Source: Vigna angularis (Eukaryota; Streptophyta; Magnoliopsida; Fabales; Fabaceae). From it: a DNA stretch of 64,000 bases. Location: contig NC_068976.1 in the NCBI RefSeq assembly GCF_016808095.1, forward strand, positions 32,606,371 through 32,670,370. The letters run 5' to 3'. The stretch's first letter is position 1. Each line of letters starts with the position of its first letter. Below, piece by piece: positions 1 through 9,895 of this stretch. The notes under the pieces were generated by a model. The model was not told the origin of the DNA, ran no database searches, and saw only the letters and a program-made list of their open reading frames with translations. Both the position numbers and the translations under genes were made by a program.

Positions 1-660
1 TTTTTACTACCCGGACAAAATTGAGTGTTGACAAAAAGTAAGAATTTCCTATAAGTAAGCATGTGATTCTTTGTTCCTTGTAGGTATCTTAAAACTTTTT
101 TTGCAGCTTTTCGATCGTCTAGTCCTGGATTACTCTGATATCTACCAAGCATGTCAACTACAGAGCTAATATCTAGCCTCGTACAAGTTTAAGCATACAT
201 TAGACTCCAACAACAAATACATAATGGATATCTTTAATCTCTTTCCGTTCTAAATCATTCTTTGGACATTGCATGAGACTAAACTTATCTCCTTTCTGTA
301 TTAGAACAGGAGATGCTGAACATTTATCCATTTTGAATATCTTTAAAACTTTATTAATATACGATTTTTGAGACAAACATATCATTGTGATCTATCACGA
401 AATATTTCTATTCCTATCACATAGTATGTTTCACCCATATATTTCATTTCAAAGTTATTAGAAAGAAACCTCTTAGTCTTAATTAATAGACAAAGATCAT
501 TAGTCACAAGAAAGATATCATCAATATAGAATCAAAAATATAAATTTGTTCCACTGACTTTCAAATATATACATTGATTAACAGTGTAATTTTCAAGAAA
601 TTTGCTTAAGTCCACATAATAAAATTTATTCGCTAATTGATTCTAAGTCATGTAACTTTA
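1..660 (-). pseudogene. Ty1/copia reverse transcriptase fragment (decayed)
   Basis: Reading the minus strand from about 620 down to 1 gives a run of recognisable copia RT/RNase H-linker sequence: a YVDD-type box decayed to YIDDIF near 500, then NFEMKYMGE, then SQKSYINKVLKIFKM and KGDKFSLMQCPKNDLE (about 385-250), then GRYQSNPGL and KVLRYLQGTKNHMLTY near position 1. Several in-frame stops and frame changes interrupt it (for example just after the YIDDIF box's upstream strand and near 395 and 190), so it is non-functional. The element runs off the left edge of the window; no LTR is visible. The family assignment rests on motif order typical of plant copia polyproteins. Confidence 0.85.
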
Positions 661-1342
661 GTTTTTTAAACAGTGAGACTTAAAATATTTTTACCGAATA
701 AAAATTGTTAGATAAAAAAAATTATATAAAAAAAATATATAAAATATGAGAACTAGCATACATGTTCAAACAATTAGATTTCAAAGAACTAATGTGACCA
801 AAATTATAGGTTAAACCACTCTCTCACTCCCTATTTCTGTTGGATTTTCTCAAATATGTCCCTTTCTTATTATTTTTCCCGAGTTAGATTCTTAAAAGTG
901 AAAAATTGAAACAATTGGATTAACGAAGTTAAGTTTTTGATGATCTGACAACATGACGTGATAAATTTTTAATATGTGACATAACTAGAGGGTGTTACGT
1001 GAAATATATAATTAAAAAAATTCTGAGAATTGAAACCCAAACTAGGGTTCATCATCTTCAACCGCTCCCTTCATGGTCTTCAACTCTAACGATTGATGTC
1101 GAGGGTTCATCACCAAATCAGATTTATCAAAATCAAATTAGGTTCCAGATTAAAAACATAACAAATCACGGATTTATAGAGTTCGAGATTGAAGTGAAGT
1201 CCAATGTCTCCCGAGGTCTCTCCTTCGATACAGGGTTTTCTCATGCTTTTGTTTGCACCGAGAGAGATGAACTCGCAATGCTCTGTGTTTTGTGATGGTA
1301 TGCTCCTTTTCTCTTTCTGATTACTCCTTTTCCGCTGGTTTG

Positions 1343-1790
1343 CTCTTCAAACTGTTGTTGAGAATGAATGGGGTGGCCATGAGTCCCGTGTCAAAGCCGA
1401 TAAACTTGTGACCGATATTCATTCGTGGTTAACTCAATTCAAAGGTATTACAATTGATGCAACAAAAGACAATTCAATTATGGGGATCATAAACTTTTTA
1501 AATTTTTTGTTTTTAATTGTTTTGGTGGATGTGTTCCAGAGCCACTTTACATTGATGACTTAGAAGACATACTGGATCAAGGTATGCTTTCTCTCAATGT
1601 GGAGGTCGAAGATGGAAGCATTGAAGAGGTATACATTTTCTTTTTCATTTTTTTAATTTGTTTGTTTTGTTAACTTCACTTGTTCTTATTTTTTTATGAT
1701 TATTTATTTGAAAATCTTAGGAAAGCCAATCTCGAGCAAGCAACTCATCCTCACACAACGGGTACATTCGTGATACAGTATGTGCAAAAT
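1343..1790 (+). pseudogene. TSR2: Captured TSR2 (pre-rRNA-processing, WGG domain) fragment
   Basis: TSR2 is a conserved ribosome-biogenesis factor that chaperones the small-subunit protein eS26. Here an exon-like piece at 1343-1444 reads ALQTVVENEWGGHESRVKAD and on to SWLTQFK, including the diagnostic WGG motif. A GT-AG intron (1445-1539) rejoins it in phase to 1540-1628, which reads EPLYIDDLEDILDQGMLSLN and ends EVEDGSIEE. A later piece near 1717-1790 reads LRKANLEQATHPHT, resembling the family's C-terminal part, but the intervening MHEEC-type segment is absent. Because introns are retained, the piece was copied from genomic DNA rather than from mRNA. It lies inside Mutator-like element 1 and lacks an N-terminus, so a functional TSR2 is unlikely, although a chimeric transcript is possible. 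Confidence 0.8.
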
Positions 1791-1802
1791 TCTCCATAAA
1801 AG

Positions 1803-2183
1803 TTGGTCTCAGCTTATGCACATGGAAAAGCTAGGCGTCTAAGCAGACAAACATGCGCCGGAGACATTGGCAAAGGATTACGGAGAAATTGTAGGAGATC
1901 TATTAGAATAGGGCCCCTAAGAACCGAGTTGAAGAAAACAGGCAGGCACATCATCGTGGCTGCGGAGCGCCGACGGAAGTGGTGGTGGTTGTGCAGGGAT
2001 GGTAACGCCAGGACGGCTTCTCTCGATGAGTTTCTCCAGGTGGAACGGCAGTGTGGCGAGGAACCATTTCCGACGAGAGGGTTCTACGGAGCATCAACAA
2101 CGAGAATTCTCATTTCCAAATTCTCGTTCCCTCATCAACTCCAATTTCATAAAGTTTTGATTTCAGATTTTAATTTTTTTTAA
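1803..2183 (+). other. GC-rich cargo of MULE 1, origin unknown
   Basis: This part of the element is markedly richer in G and C than the flanking DNA and holds an open frame of 126 codons with many Arg residues (for example ERRRKWWWLCRDG). I recognise no domain. Its base composition and position beside the TSR2 piece suggest a second captured gene segment. The open frame itself need not be the frame of the donor gene. Confidence 0.4.
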
Positions 2184-2689
2184 TCTTTTAATTAAACATT
2201 CTCTACCTAGGAGGTCTATATATGTCACGTTATAAAATTATTCTACATTATATTGATAACTTAGCAAAAAGTTACCCTGTTAATCTAATTTAACAAAAGG
2301 GTCAATTGTATCATTTTTTCACTTTTTAGAGATTTAGTTGGAAAAAAAAATATAAAAAAAAGACATGAGAAAACCCAACAGAAATAGAGACTTTATAAGT
2401 GAATTAACCAAAATTATATTTAGGTTTAAACCCTCGGATGGATGATGCTCGTATTTGTATGAGAATCTCAAGTAAATTCTCATATTTCCAACTGTCTCAA
2501 TTGGGTTTATATATTTGCAAAATGTCTTAATTGGATCCAAATATTTAAAAAATTAAGCCAATTAAGTCATGTCCCTTAAATTTTTACAGATATCATTAAA
2601 ATGTGCTGAGATGAATATGCTGAGGTAGATATTTTATTAAAAAAATTATGCTGCAAATTATGACATGAAATTTAATAAATTAGGGTTTA

Positions 2690-2970
2690 AAACCCTAAAA
2701 GTTTCATTCTTCCTCACCAACCTATCAAGTTCCCAAAGAGTCTCTGTGTCAACAGCCTCAATGTCTAGCTCGATATCATCCCCATCGTGCTTCAAATGCC
2801 CGTTACTCCTCCTTATGATCTGCACCACTTGTTCCATTTTCTATTCTGGCAAACTCTGCAATCCTAAACCCAACTTGTTTTTCTCTTCAAGTCTCATCTC
2901 CCTCTTGTTGGGATTCTTAGCCTTTGGTTTAGGCTGCTTCACAGGCTTAACGGGAGGGTCTCGCATGGGA
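2690..2970 (-). pseudogene. Captured GTE/BET transcription factor NET-domain fragment
   Basis: Plant GTE proteins (global transcription factor group E) pair a bromodomain with a NET domain. Read on the minus strand, this segment gives MRDPPVKPVKQPKPKAKNPN, then KREMRLEEKNKLGLGLQSLP, a stop codon, then KMEQVVQIIRRSNGHLKHDG and DIELDIEAVDTETLWELDRL. The order and spacing match the end of the bromodomain linker and the NET domain of GTE proteins. The in-frame TAG after QSLPE and the absence of a bromodomain make it a non-functional fragment. It sits in antisense orientation relative to the + strand inside Mutator-like element 2, flanked by that element's inverted repeats. Confidence 0.85.
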
Positions 2971-3019
2971 GAAGGTGTGCGCACGGGGGACTACAGCAAA
3001 GTCGAAGGGAGCATTTGTT

Positions 3020-3480
3020 GTTCCTGCACAGATTTACTATAATAGCGCGATTCCTAACATGTATAGTGAAAATCCTCAAGTTATGATCAATCCAACAACA
3101 CTGTTGCTTATTATGACGTTCAAGATGGTACCATATGACAGTGAATCAATTTCTATTTTTCTATTACTGTAAATATTCCTGTCCGACTCTGAGTAATTCC
3201 AACATTTCTTTAAATCAATGTGGTTTCCTTTAATTTTTCAGGAGTTGGTTCCAAGCCCATACCTGCTATCAAATTGTGAGGTTAATTCATGTTTTGAAAT
3301 TGTCCCTAATGCCTCTCAAAGGGGCTCTCAATCGCCTCCGCAAGCTTTGCAAAATCAAATTGGGATTTTTCACTCTCTTTAGGGTTCAAGCAAACAAAAG
3401 GGAAAATGGCTTGTACCGAGCTTCTCGCGCCTATGGTGCGTCTCAATGGCGCTGCTTTTGGGTTCTGAATCATCCATTTT
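3020..3480 (+). other. Unrecognised exon-like cargo in MULE 2
   Basis: Two stretches look coding in composition. At 3020-3140 one reads QIYYNSAIPNMYSENPQVMI. Around 3276-3400 one reads NSCFEIVPNASQRGSQSPPQ. Neither matches a family I know, and both are bordered by T-rich, intron-like DNA. They may be pieces of a further captured gene. A short frame from 3406 begins MACTELLAPMVRLNG and stops soon after. Confidence 0.35.
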
Positions 3481-4224
3481 CACAATTAACTTTTTCTAAG
3501 TAATTAAAAGAAAAGAAACCTAAGCCGTAAATTATTTCTCCTAAATTTTTTTCTTTCCAGAATATTTTAAGGAATTCAATTTACCCTCTCTCAATCATAT
3601 GGTATCCACAAAATAATCTCTTTCTTATTTTCCAGCAGCTTTTGAACAGAACCAGAAATAGAAGAGGGAAGAAGTTCATCCTTGCAACGTGAACCAACGC
3701 AAAAAAAAGAGGGAAAAGAAGAAGAACGCTTAAGATGCCGCCATGAGCCACCACAAATGCCGCTTGGTCGCGCTATCACGAAGCCATCGCGACCACTTTC
3801 CTTGTGCGAGATAGAAGATCAAAACGAAGGAGAAGAAGAGAACGACCAAGGGTTATCATGTCATAATCTCTTAAATTAAAAAAAATCCACGTAATATATT
3901 TTGACACTATTAATTATGCAACACGTCAACACCAACTAACGCCATTTGTGACAACTTAACGATTAGGGCAAAATTGGCTCAATTTTACAAATACTATGAC
4001 CCAATTGATACAGTTGGAAATACGAAGACCCACTTGAGATTCCCGTACAAATACGAGGACCATCCAAGGGTTTAAACCTTATATTTACTACAACAAGAAA
4101 AAAATTAAAACAAAATGCTCCCATTTATGACATCAAAATTATTTCATTTTATTTTCTATTGCCATCATAATAGTCAAACCTAACGATTAAATGTTTTTTC
4201 TTGGTCTAGTCAGGTTCTTAATCC

Positions 4225-5512
4225 GGGTGTTGCTCCCTCCACCACCACCTCCTCTTCCCTCCACCTCCCCATTCCTGTTTTATCCCTCCCTTCACCTTTC
4301 TATTCCTGTTTTACCCTTCAGTACAATTTTATTTTTAGGGTTAATATTTTTTAATTTCTACCCACTCCAATCCCCTACATGAATGCGATGGTCTAGTTTA
4401 TGCTTAACCAACAAGCATTTGTTATTGACAGTTATGCTGTTTCTTTTTCTCTTCGATCTCATCCCCAAACAACACAACCATTTTAATGGTGGACCCATGT
4501 TTCTATGTTTCATTTTCTTTTGTCTCTCTCTGTTTTTTATGCTTCTTTCCATTGTTTTATCTTTTGAACTTTCTCATTGTTTATCTTACCCACACCAACA
4601 TACGAAGAGTTAAGCAATCTCAGATAAAAAAATGTTGATACATGAGGAAGAAATATATGTCGCAATGTGTCAGAAAAAATATTGTGGATGATAGTTAATT
4701 TTATAAAAAGGTTGAAACATTTTATATAATCATTTAAATAAAAAATTAAAATATTGAAATTTTAAAACTTTAAGAGAGGAATTTGATCATTTAAATTTAG
4801 AAAATTTTAAATTATAATTAAATAGTAAGAATTTTGAACTTTTGAAATTTTTTTAATTAATTTATATATACATTTTTCATTTTTTTATTCCGTTATCGTT
4901 TTGAAATTAAGATACACATACTTTAACACATTTTACTAACAATAATGAATATTTCTCTCATGTTAACAATCGATTGTGGTTAATTTCCAGATTTATTTTG
5001 CAATCATCTTTTTTTACCAAGATTAATGATATATGTTTCCATTGATGTCATTTAGAATTTTTTATCAATGTCAATAAAATTATTTTTTTATGATGTTAGT
5101 CATAAAATATTCATTATCGTTTGGAACCGTTGCACCACCGAATGACCACCACAAACACTCCACATCGTTGCACCACAAAACCAAACGGATATGGAGACAG
5201 GAATATGAAGAAGAACCAAACGGATATGGAGAAGAGAAGTAAGAGTTGGGAGATGAGAAGAAACGGATCCAGTAAGAGTTGGAGGGGGTGAGAATTTGGA
5301 AAGAGAGAAAGTGAGACTTGAGAGAGTGGAGGGAAGAGGGGGGACTGGACGAGTGAAAATGGATGAATAAAAATAGATAGGAATTTAGAGTTTCAGAATA
5401 AAGTAAATAAATAAAGTTAAAAATAAAAAAGACTACTTTTATAATTAAAATTTTTTTGTAGAGGGTTGGAGAGGTGGAGGAGCAAGGGATGGTGGTGGAG
5501 GAAGCATCACCC
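4225..5512. mobile_element. 9-bp-TSD inverted-repeat element A (MULE-type, non-autonomous)
   Basis: The left end is GGGTGTTGCTCCCTCCACCA. The right end, reversed, is GGGTGATGCTTCCTCCACCA, and the inverted match extends with CCTCC-rich sequence. A perfect 9-bp duplication TCTTAATCC lies at 4216-4224 and 5513-5521. No transposase or recognisable captured gene is seen; the interior (4620-5180) is very AT-rich. The terminal sequence is shared with the element at 37585-38605, so the two belong to one family. The 9-bp duplication favours the Mutator superfamily. Confidence 0.82.
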
Positions 5513-5589
5513 TCTTAATCCGAGCAAGAGGAATTGCGCCTAAGAGATAATCAGGCCCACGAGAAGTTTCACAATTGTTGATACGGGGT

Positions 5590-5818
5590 TCTTGGTGCAC
5601 TCATTATATTTCTCATACTCATGATGGCTTCTGAAGTATAGCGAGGCCCACCCATCTCATTCTTTACCAACAAAAGCTTCTAAATAGAACTTGCAGCGTA
5701 AGAATACATTTGATTCCGAAGCAAGCAACCGAACCAAATCCGGGAAAAACTTCAATTCCACGGACTTTGATATTTGTATAACAAACTTTATTGCACCTGC
5801 CTTAAGCATGGGATACCC
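5590..5818 (-). pseudogene. XPO2: Exportin-2 (CAS/CSE1) fragment, frameshifted
   Basis: Exportin-2 recycles importin-alpha from the nucleus. On the minus strand from 5818 the reading is YPMLKAGAIKFVIQISKSVE, then LKFFPDLVRLLASESNV. A one-base frame change follows, after which another frame gives YSYAASSI, a stop, and KLLLVKNEMGGPRYTS. This is the order found in exportin-2 (YPMLKA..FFPDLVR.L.AESNVVHSYAA..IEKLLLVK). Only about 75 codons remain, with a frameshift and an internal stop. It lies between element A and the CACTA element and has no TIR of its own, so it may be a relic gene copy or unrecognised TE cargo. Confidence 0.75.
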
Positions 5819-5969
5819 TCTGCAGCTTAGGGACAATAACGGGAACAAACTTTTTTTAGTAGAGTAATTAATTTCTTTTTCATTTTTCAATAATACAACC
5901 ATAAATAAATCAAAAATTATACATGAGAAAATATTAAAGTTCAAATTTTTTATATAATTAAGATGTATA

Positions 5970-7107
5970 CACTAATGCAGAAAAGGCTTTTAACGTATGT
6001 TATTTTAGGCCTTTTATGTCTGATTCCGATCTGACATCTTTATGGGTGACGTCAAATGGGACGTCGATTTGCACAGTCAGACGTTTATATAGACGTCAGA
6101 CACTATAGATCGGACGTCTATATAGACGTCTCACACTACAGATCAAACGTCTAAAACGTCGTCGTATTTTATTGGATCTTTCTTTGCTTGAAATCTCTCG
6201 TGTTGTTCTTGGCTCATGGTGATTCGAGTTTACAACTTTATATTTTAGTTGCAGAGAATGGATTGTACATTCTTTTTGTATTGGATGGTTTTAAAAACGT
6301 AGTGGAGGAAATTGGAGGAGTGCAAAACGCAAGAAATTTCCGTCCAAGGACACGAGCAAAACTGCACCAAAACCCAATGAAAACGCATTGTAATCGGTTC
6401 AAATGAAAGATAATTCATCAGAGAGTAATGTAATCACAGTAAATGGTTTTAGAAGTCAGAGTGGCGGGATCAGATGTCTAAATGGAGTCAAAAAGTGACT
6501 TTAGATTTTTGGCTAAGTATTTAGAAGTCGGTTACCCCCATAATAGACGTCTAAATGGCTTTTAGAAGTCGGAGTGACGGGATCAAACGTCTAAATGGAG
6601 TCAAAAAGTGACTTTTTAGATTTCTGGGCTGAATATTTAGAAGTCGGGGCCCTCCCATAACAGACGTCTAAATGACTATAGAAGTCAGAGTGGCGGGATT
6701 TGACGTCTAAATGGAGTCAAAAAGTGACTTTTTAGATTTATGGCTGAGTATTTAGAAGTCGGTTCCCCCATAATAGACGTCTAAATGACTTTTAGAAGTC
6801 GAAGTGGCGGGATCGGACGTCTAAATGGAGCACAAAAAGTGACTTTTTAAATTTCTGGGCTGAGTATTTAGAAGTCGGTCCCCCATAACAGACGTCTAAA
6901 TAGAATAAAAAATTAATTTTTTTTTTCATTTAGTTTTGGCGTCCATTCGGGAGACAACTTATATGAGTACTTAGAAGTCGGGCTCCCCATATTCGAAGTC
7001 TAAATAGTTGTTTTATTTATGGAAAATGCCACCGATCATTTTTTATGTTGGATATTCGAGGGTTGGACGTCTAAAGGGTGACGTTAAAGACCTTTTCTAC
7101 ACTAGTG
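5970..7107. mobile_element. CACTA element, non-autonomous, with tandem repeats
   Basis: The left end is CACTAATGCAGAAAAGGC followed by TTTTAACGT. The right end, reversed, is CACTAGTGTAGAAAAGGTC followed by TTTAACGTCACC. The flanks carry the expected 3-bp duplication ATA (5967-5969 and 7108-7110). The interior is packed with the palindrome GACGTC, usually as AGACGTCTA, typical of CACTA subterminal binding repeats. A ~115-bp unit is repeated four times from about 6451. No transposase is encoded. The small frame at 6188-6406 has no recognisable domain. Confidence 0.88.
6451..6905. repeat. ~115-bp tandem repeat, four units, inside the CACTA element
   Basis: Units start near 6451, 6564, 6680 and 6794 (steps of 113, 116 and 114). 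Each contains AGAAGTCGGAGTGGCGGGAT or a close variant, then CGTCTAAATGGAGTCAAAAA, then GTGACTTTTTAGATTT, then ATTTAGAAGTCGG with CCCCATAA. The half-palindromes TTTAGAAGTC/GACGTCTAAA recur at both ends of each unit. Confidence 0.85.
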
Positions 7108-7111
7108 ATAA

Positions 7112-7878
7112 TGTAACATTCCAAAATTTAGTATAAAACTATATAAGATCCATCATATAATCAATAAAACGAGAGCACAAAGACTGGAAAATAAAGTTAT
7201 TTACAGTCATATACATAACTATAAATTTAAAACTTTATTTACAACATCACTAACCAAAACTATACACAATACGACTAACTAATGCTACTAAACATCAACA
7301 GTTCCTCCATTTAACTCTAGCTCCAGGAAAGTCTGATCACCCTTTGCTCACACTCACTGGATGATCACAACAAAGAAAAAACACAGGAAACAAACAACAA
7401 AGACACAAGCAAAAGAGTAAGCTAGAGTAAACATAAATATTCTAAAACAATTAATACATCAACATGAAGTACAATTTCAATACAAGGAATCACATATACT
7501 ACACACTTAACTATCAATAAGCTTGACTCATCTGAATATAGTATGAATGTCGAACTAGAGTAGTTTATGCACTTGTAATGGTAATACTACTGGCCCACTC
7601 CAAGCTACCATACAAAGTTAGTCCGCAAATGTCTTTGGCCAAGGTAAAGCCCCTAGACTAGACCTTCTAATACTCTCCACAACATAACCAACCACCTCTA
7701 CTTGAGTTAGGGTTATTGAGAGTGTTAAGATAAACTCCCAGTACAAAGCTTCATACATTCATACAACAACAACACATGCCACCACCATGTAACCTCTCCA
7801 CGAGGGTCATGGAATTACGTCCATCAATACCATTCACATAATCAACCACATATTCATCATCATAGTATCCTTATCATA

Positions 7879-7939
<61 letters not shown>

Positions 7940-9895
7940 TTTACACATTGCATACTATCCCATGAAACTTCTGCTTATAGAACTAGAAACACTCATATAA
8001 GTAATCAAAAGTCACATAATAACACAATTTTATTTATAGAAACTTGATACTCACACTTAGGCAAGGAAAATAGCTTTGAAACCCTCACCAACAGCTCTAG
8101 AATGGTCAAAAACCCGAAAATGACCTAAAGAACATCCAAAACTGATACTTGGAACCTTGAATTTGATATTTCCAAAACCTGAAAAAAAACCAAAACTGGT
8201 GCACTAGCGCTCAACTCCTAGAAGCTGGTGCTCAACGCCCCAACCTTTGTTTGCCTGGCGCTCAGCGCCCCCAAGACAATAAGGTAGTGCCCATACGCTG
8301 GAAGGATGGCCCTCAACACCATGACAGTAGCACAAACATGAAAAACCAGACTTGGGACACTTCACCCCAACTTCTAAATACCCTTAGGACCCTTTAGACC
8401 TTGAGAAAACATAGAACAACCTACTGTAACTCAACTTGACCCTTTAAAACCCAAATTCACTCATACAAGCTACCCAATTTCCATTCTACACTTTTAAACT
8501 TTCAAACCAGTTTACAACCTGCATAAACTAATCTAAATACACTTGTTAACACTCTCCAAAATCTCATATTACTCACAACTCTTCTGTTTCAAAATATCAC
8601 CACGCAAAACCCCAAATTAAGCTAAACACACCTAAGAACTCACTCTTAGAAGTCCTTAATAGTTCTAGACCAGATTTTTCTAATTTGATAGCTTATACAA
8701 GTCACAATATGCTTCATAACAACCTTCCAATTGCCCAAAACAATCCAGACCCCTTACTTCCAATTCTCACTACTCAAACTCCCCCCCCCCCCTTTTTACA
8801 CTAAAAAGCCTTTAAAACTTCAACAAGAAACCACATATTTGCTCCATTACAATTTTCAATCAAAACACACCTCTCACAAGTACCAATTGACTACTTAACA
8901 TGCTAAACCAATTGCCTTCTCATTCCAATGCTTATTTCTCAATTTCACTCACAAAAAACCTCCCTTTTTACACTAAATATACCTCCAACTTCAACAATAA
9001 TCCGCTTACCTATTCATACCAGATTTCATTCAATTTAACAATGCTAACAAGTTTAAAATAACCTCATAACAATATTCAAATAGTTCCTTCATCACCTACT
9101 TTTGGAATTCACCCATCAAAACCCCTATTTTAACCTTAAAATCTAAGCAAAAGAACACTTATTTTAACCAATCACTTTGCATTGAGTTCCAAGCATTAGA
9201 ATAACTTCATTATACATAATCAATATAGTTTTAAACATCACAAATATACAGTTCCAACATACCAACAAAACATGTTCAAATCATCAACTACATATAATCT
9301 TTATATACCTAAACATAGAAATTTCTCAAAAATTTAATTACTATACATAGAGATACAAATTCTTATAATATAATCACAAACTAAAACAAAAGTTCTAGCT
9401 TCCCTTACCTCACATTAAACTGCCTAACTCAAAGAAATGTTTCGCCGATTGCTTGAAACACAAGGAATCTCTAGACGAACCTACGAGACACCAAATTGAA
9501 AACAAACAAAGTCCTTAGAACTCTAAATCAACCAAGAATGAGAAAAGAAGGCCAAATGATACATGAAAAACAGTTTCCATGCATGATCATGGACCAAAGC
9601 TAAATGGTAAAAATGAGTAGAAACTTACTTGCTCTAAGACATAAATTGATCGGTTAAATTTATAGATCTTGATGTCGTGGTCATCTAGACACCTTCTGAT
9701 CGTCAAACAGATGAATTAGGAGCAAGACAACTTAGAGAGATGTGAGAGGAAGTAAAGGAAAAGAGTTTTAGGGAGATATAATGTATTTTAAGTAATGAGA
9801 CGAGTTTAGAAAATTCCATTTATATTATGGAATTATTTTATAATAAAACACTCGGTCTCATTATTTTAACACACCTATCAACTCTAATACTTTAT
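7112..9895 (-). mobile_element. LTR-like block, probable Ty3/gypsy solo LTR; right end unresolved
   Basis: The block opens with TGTAACATTCCAAAATTT, the reverse complement of a common gypsy LTR end (…GGAATGTTACA), four bases after the CACTA element's terminus. It contains CG-rich direct and inverted motifs (GCGCTCAGCGCC-like, 8200-8310), a compound microsatellite and a C12 run, but no coding capacity. A plausible right end is the sequence TTATTTTAACA near 9895. I could not find a matching 5-bp target duplication (left flank GATAA), so the boundary is a guess. Confidence 0.45.
7881..7938. repeat. Compound microsatellite (AT)n(AC)n
   Basis: About 38 bases of AT dinucleotide followed directly by about 20 bases of AC dinucleotide. 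Confidence 0.95.

Larger units (their letters stand above)
809..2409. mobile_element. Mutator-like element 1 (Pack-MULE) carrying TSR2 fragment
   Basis: The element begins GGTTAAACCACTC and its far end, read in reverse, begins GGTTAATTCACTT. Both inverted ends share CTATTTCTGTTGG, a TTTTCTCA stretch and, further in, AAAAGTGAAAAA and CAATTG, giving diverged terminal inverted repeats of roughly 190 bp (809-1000 and 2215-2409). It is flanked by a perfect 9-bp direct repeat AAAATTATA at 800-808 and 2410-2418, the size made by Mutator-superfamily transposases. It encodes no transposase. Its interior holds exon-like host DNA (see the TSR2 entry) and a GC-rich stretch at 1800-2160 of unknown origin, which is the Pack-MULE pattern. 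Confidence 0.88.
2423..4078. mobile_element. Mutator-like element 2 (Pack-MULE) carrying GTE fragment
   Basis: Both ends are GGTTTAAACCCT(C/T)GGATGG in inverted orientation, and the match continues through TCGTATTTGTA, GAATCTCAAGT and ATTTCCAACTG for about 150 bp (2423-2590 and 3920-4078). The flanks are a perfect 9-bp duplication TTATATTTA at 2414-2422 and 4079-4087. The left duplication overlaps the right target duplication of element 1 (2410-2418), so this element landed at the edge of element 1. No transposase is encoded. Cargo includes an antisense GTE piece (2690-2970) and unrecognised exon-like DNA at 3020-3170 and 3240-3480. Confidence 0.9.

Noticed and set aside
4191..4613. 63- and 76-codon plus-strand frames (Pro- and Leu/Phe-rich)
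   Set aside because: They span the terminal inverted repeat of element A and T-rich DNA. Composition artefacts with no homology recognised.
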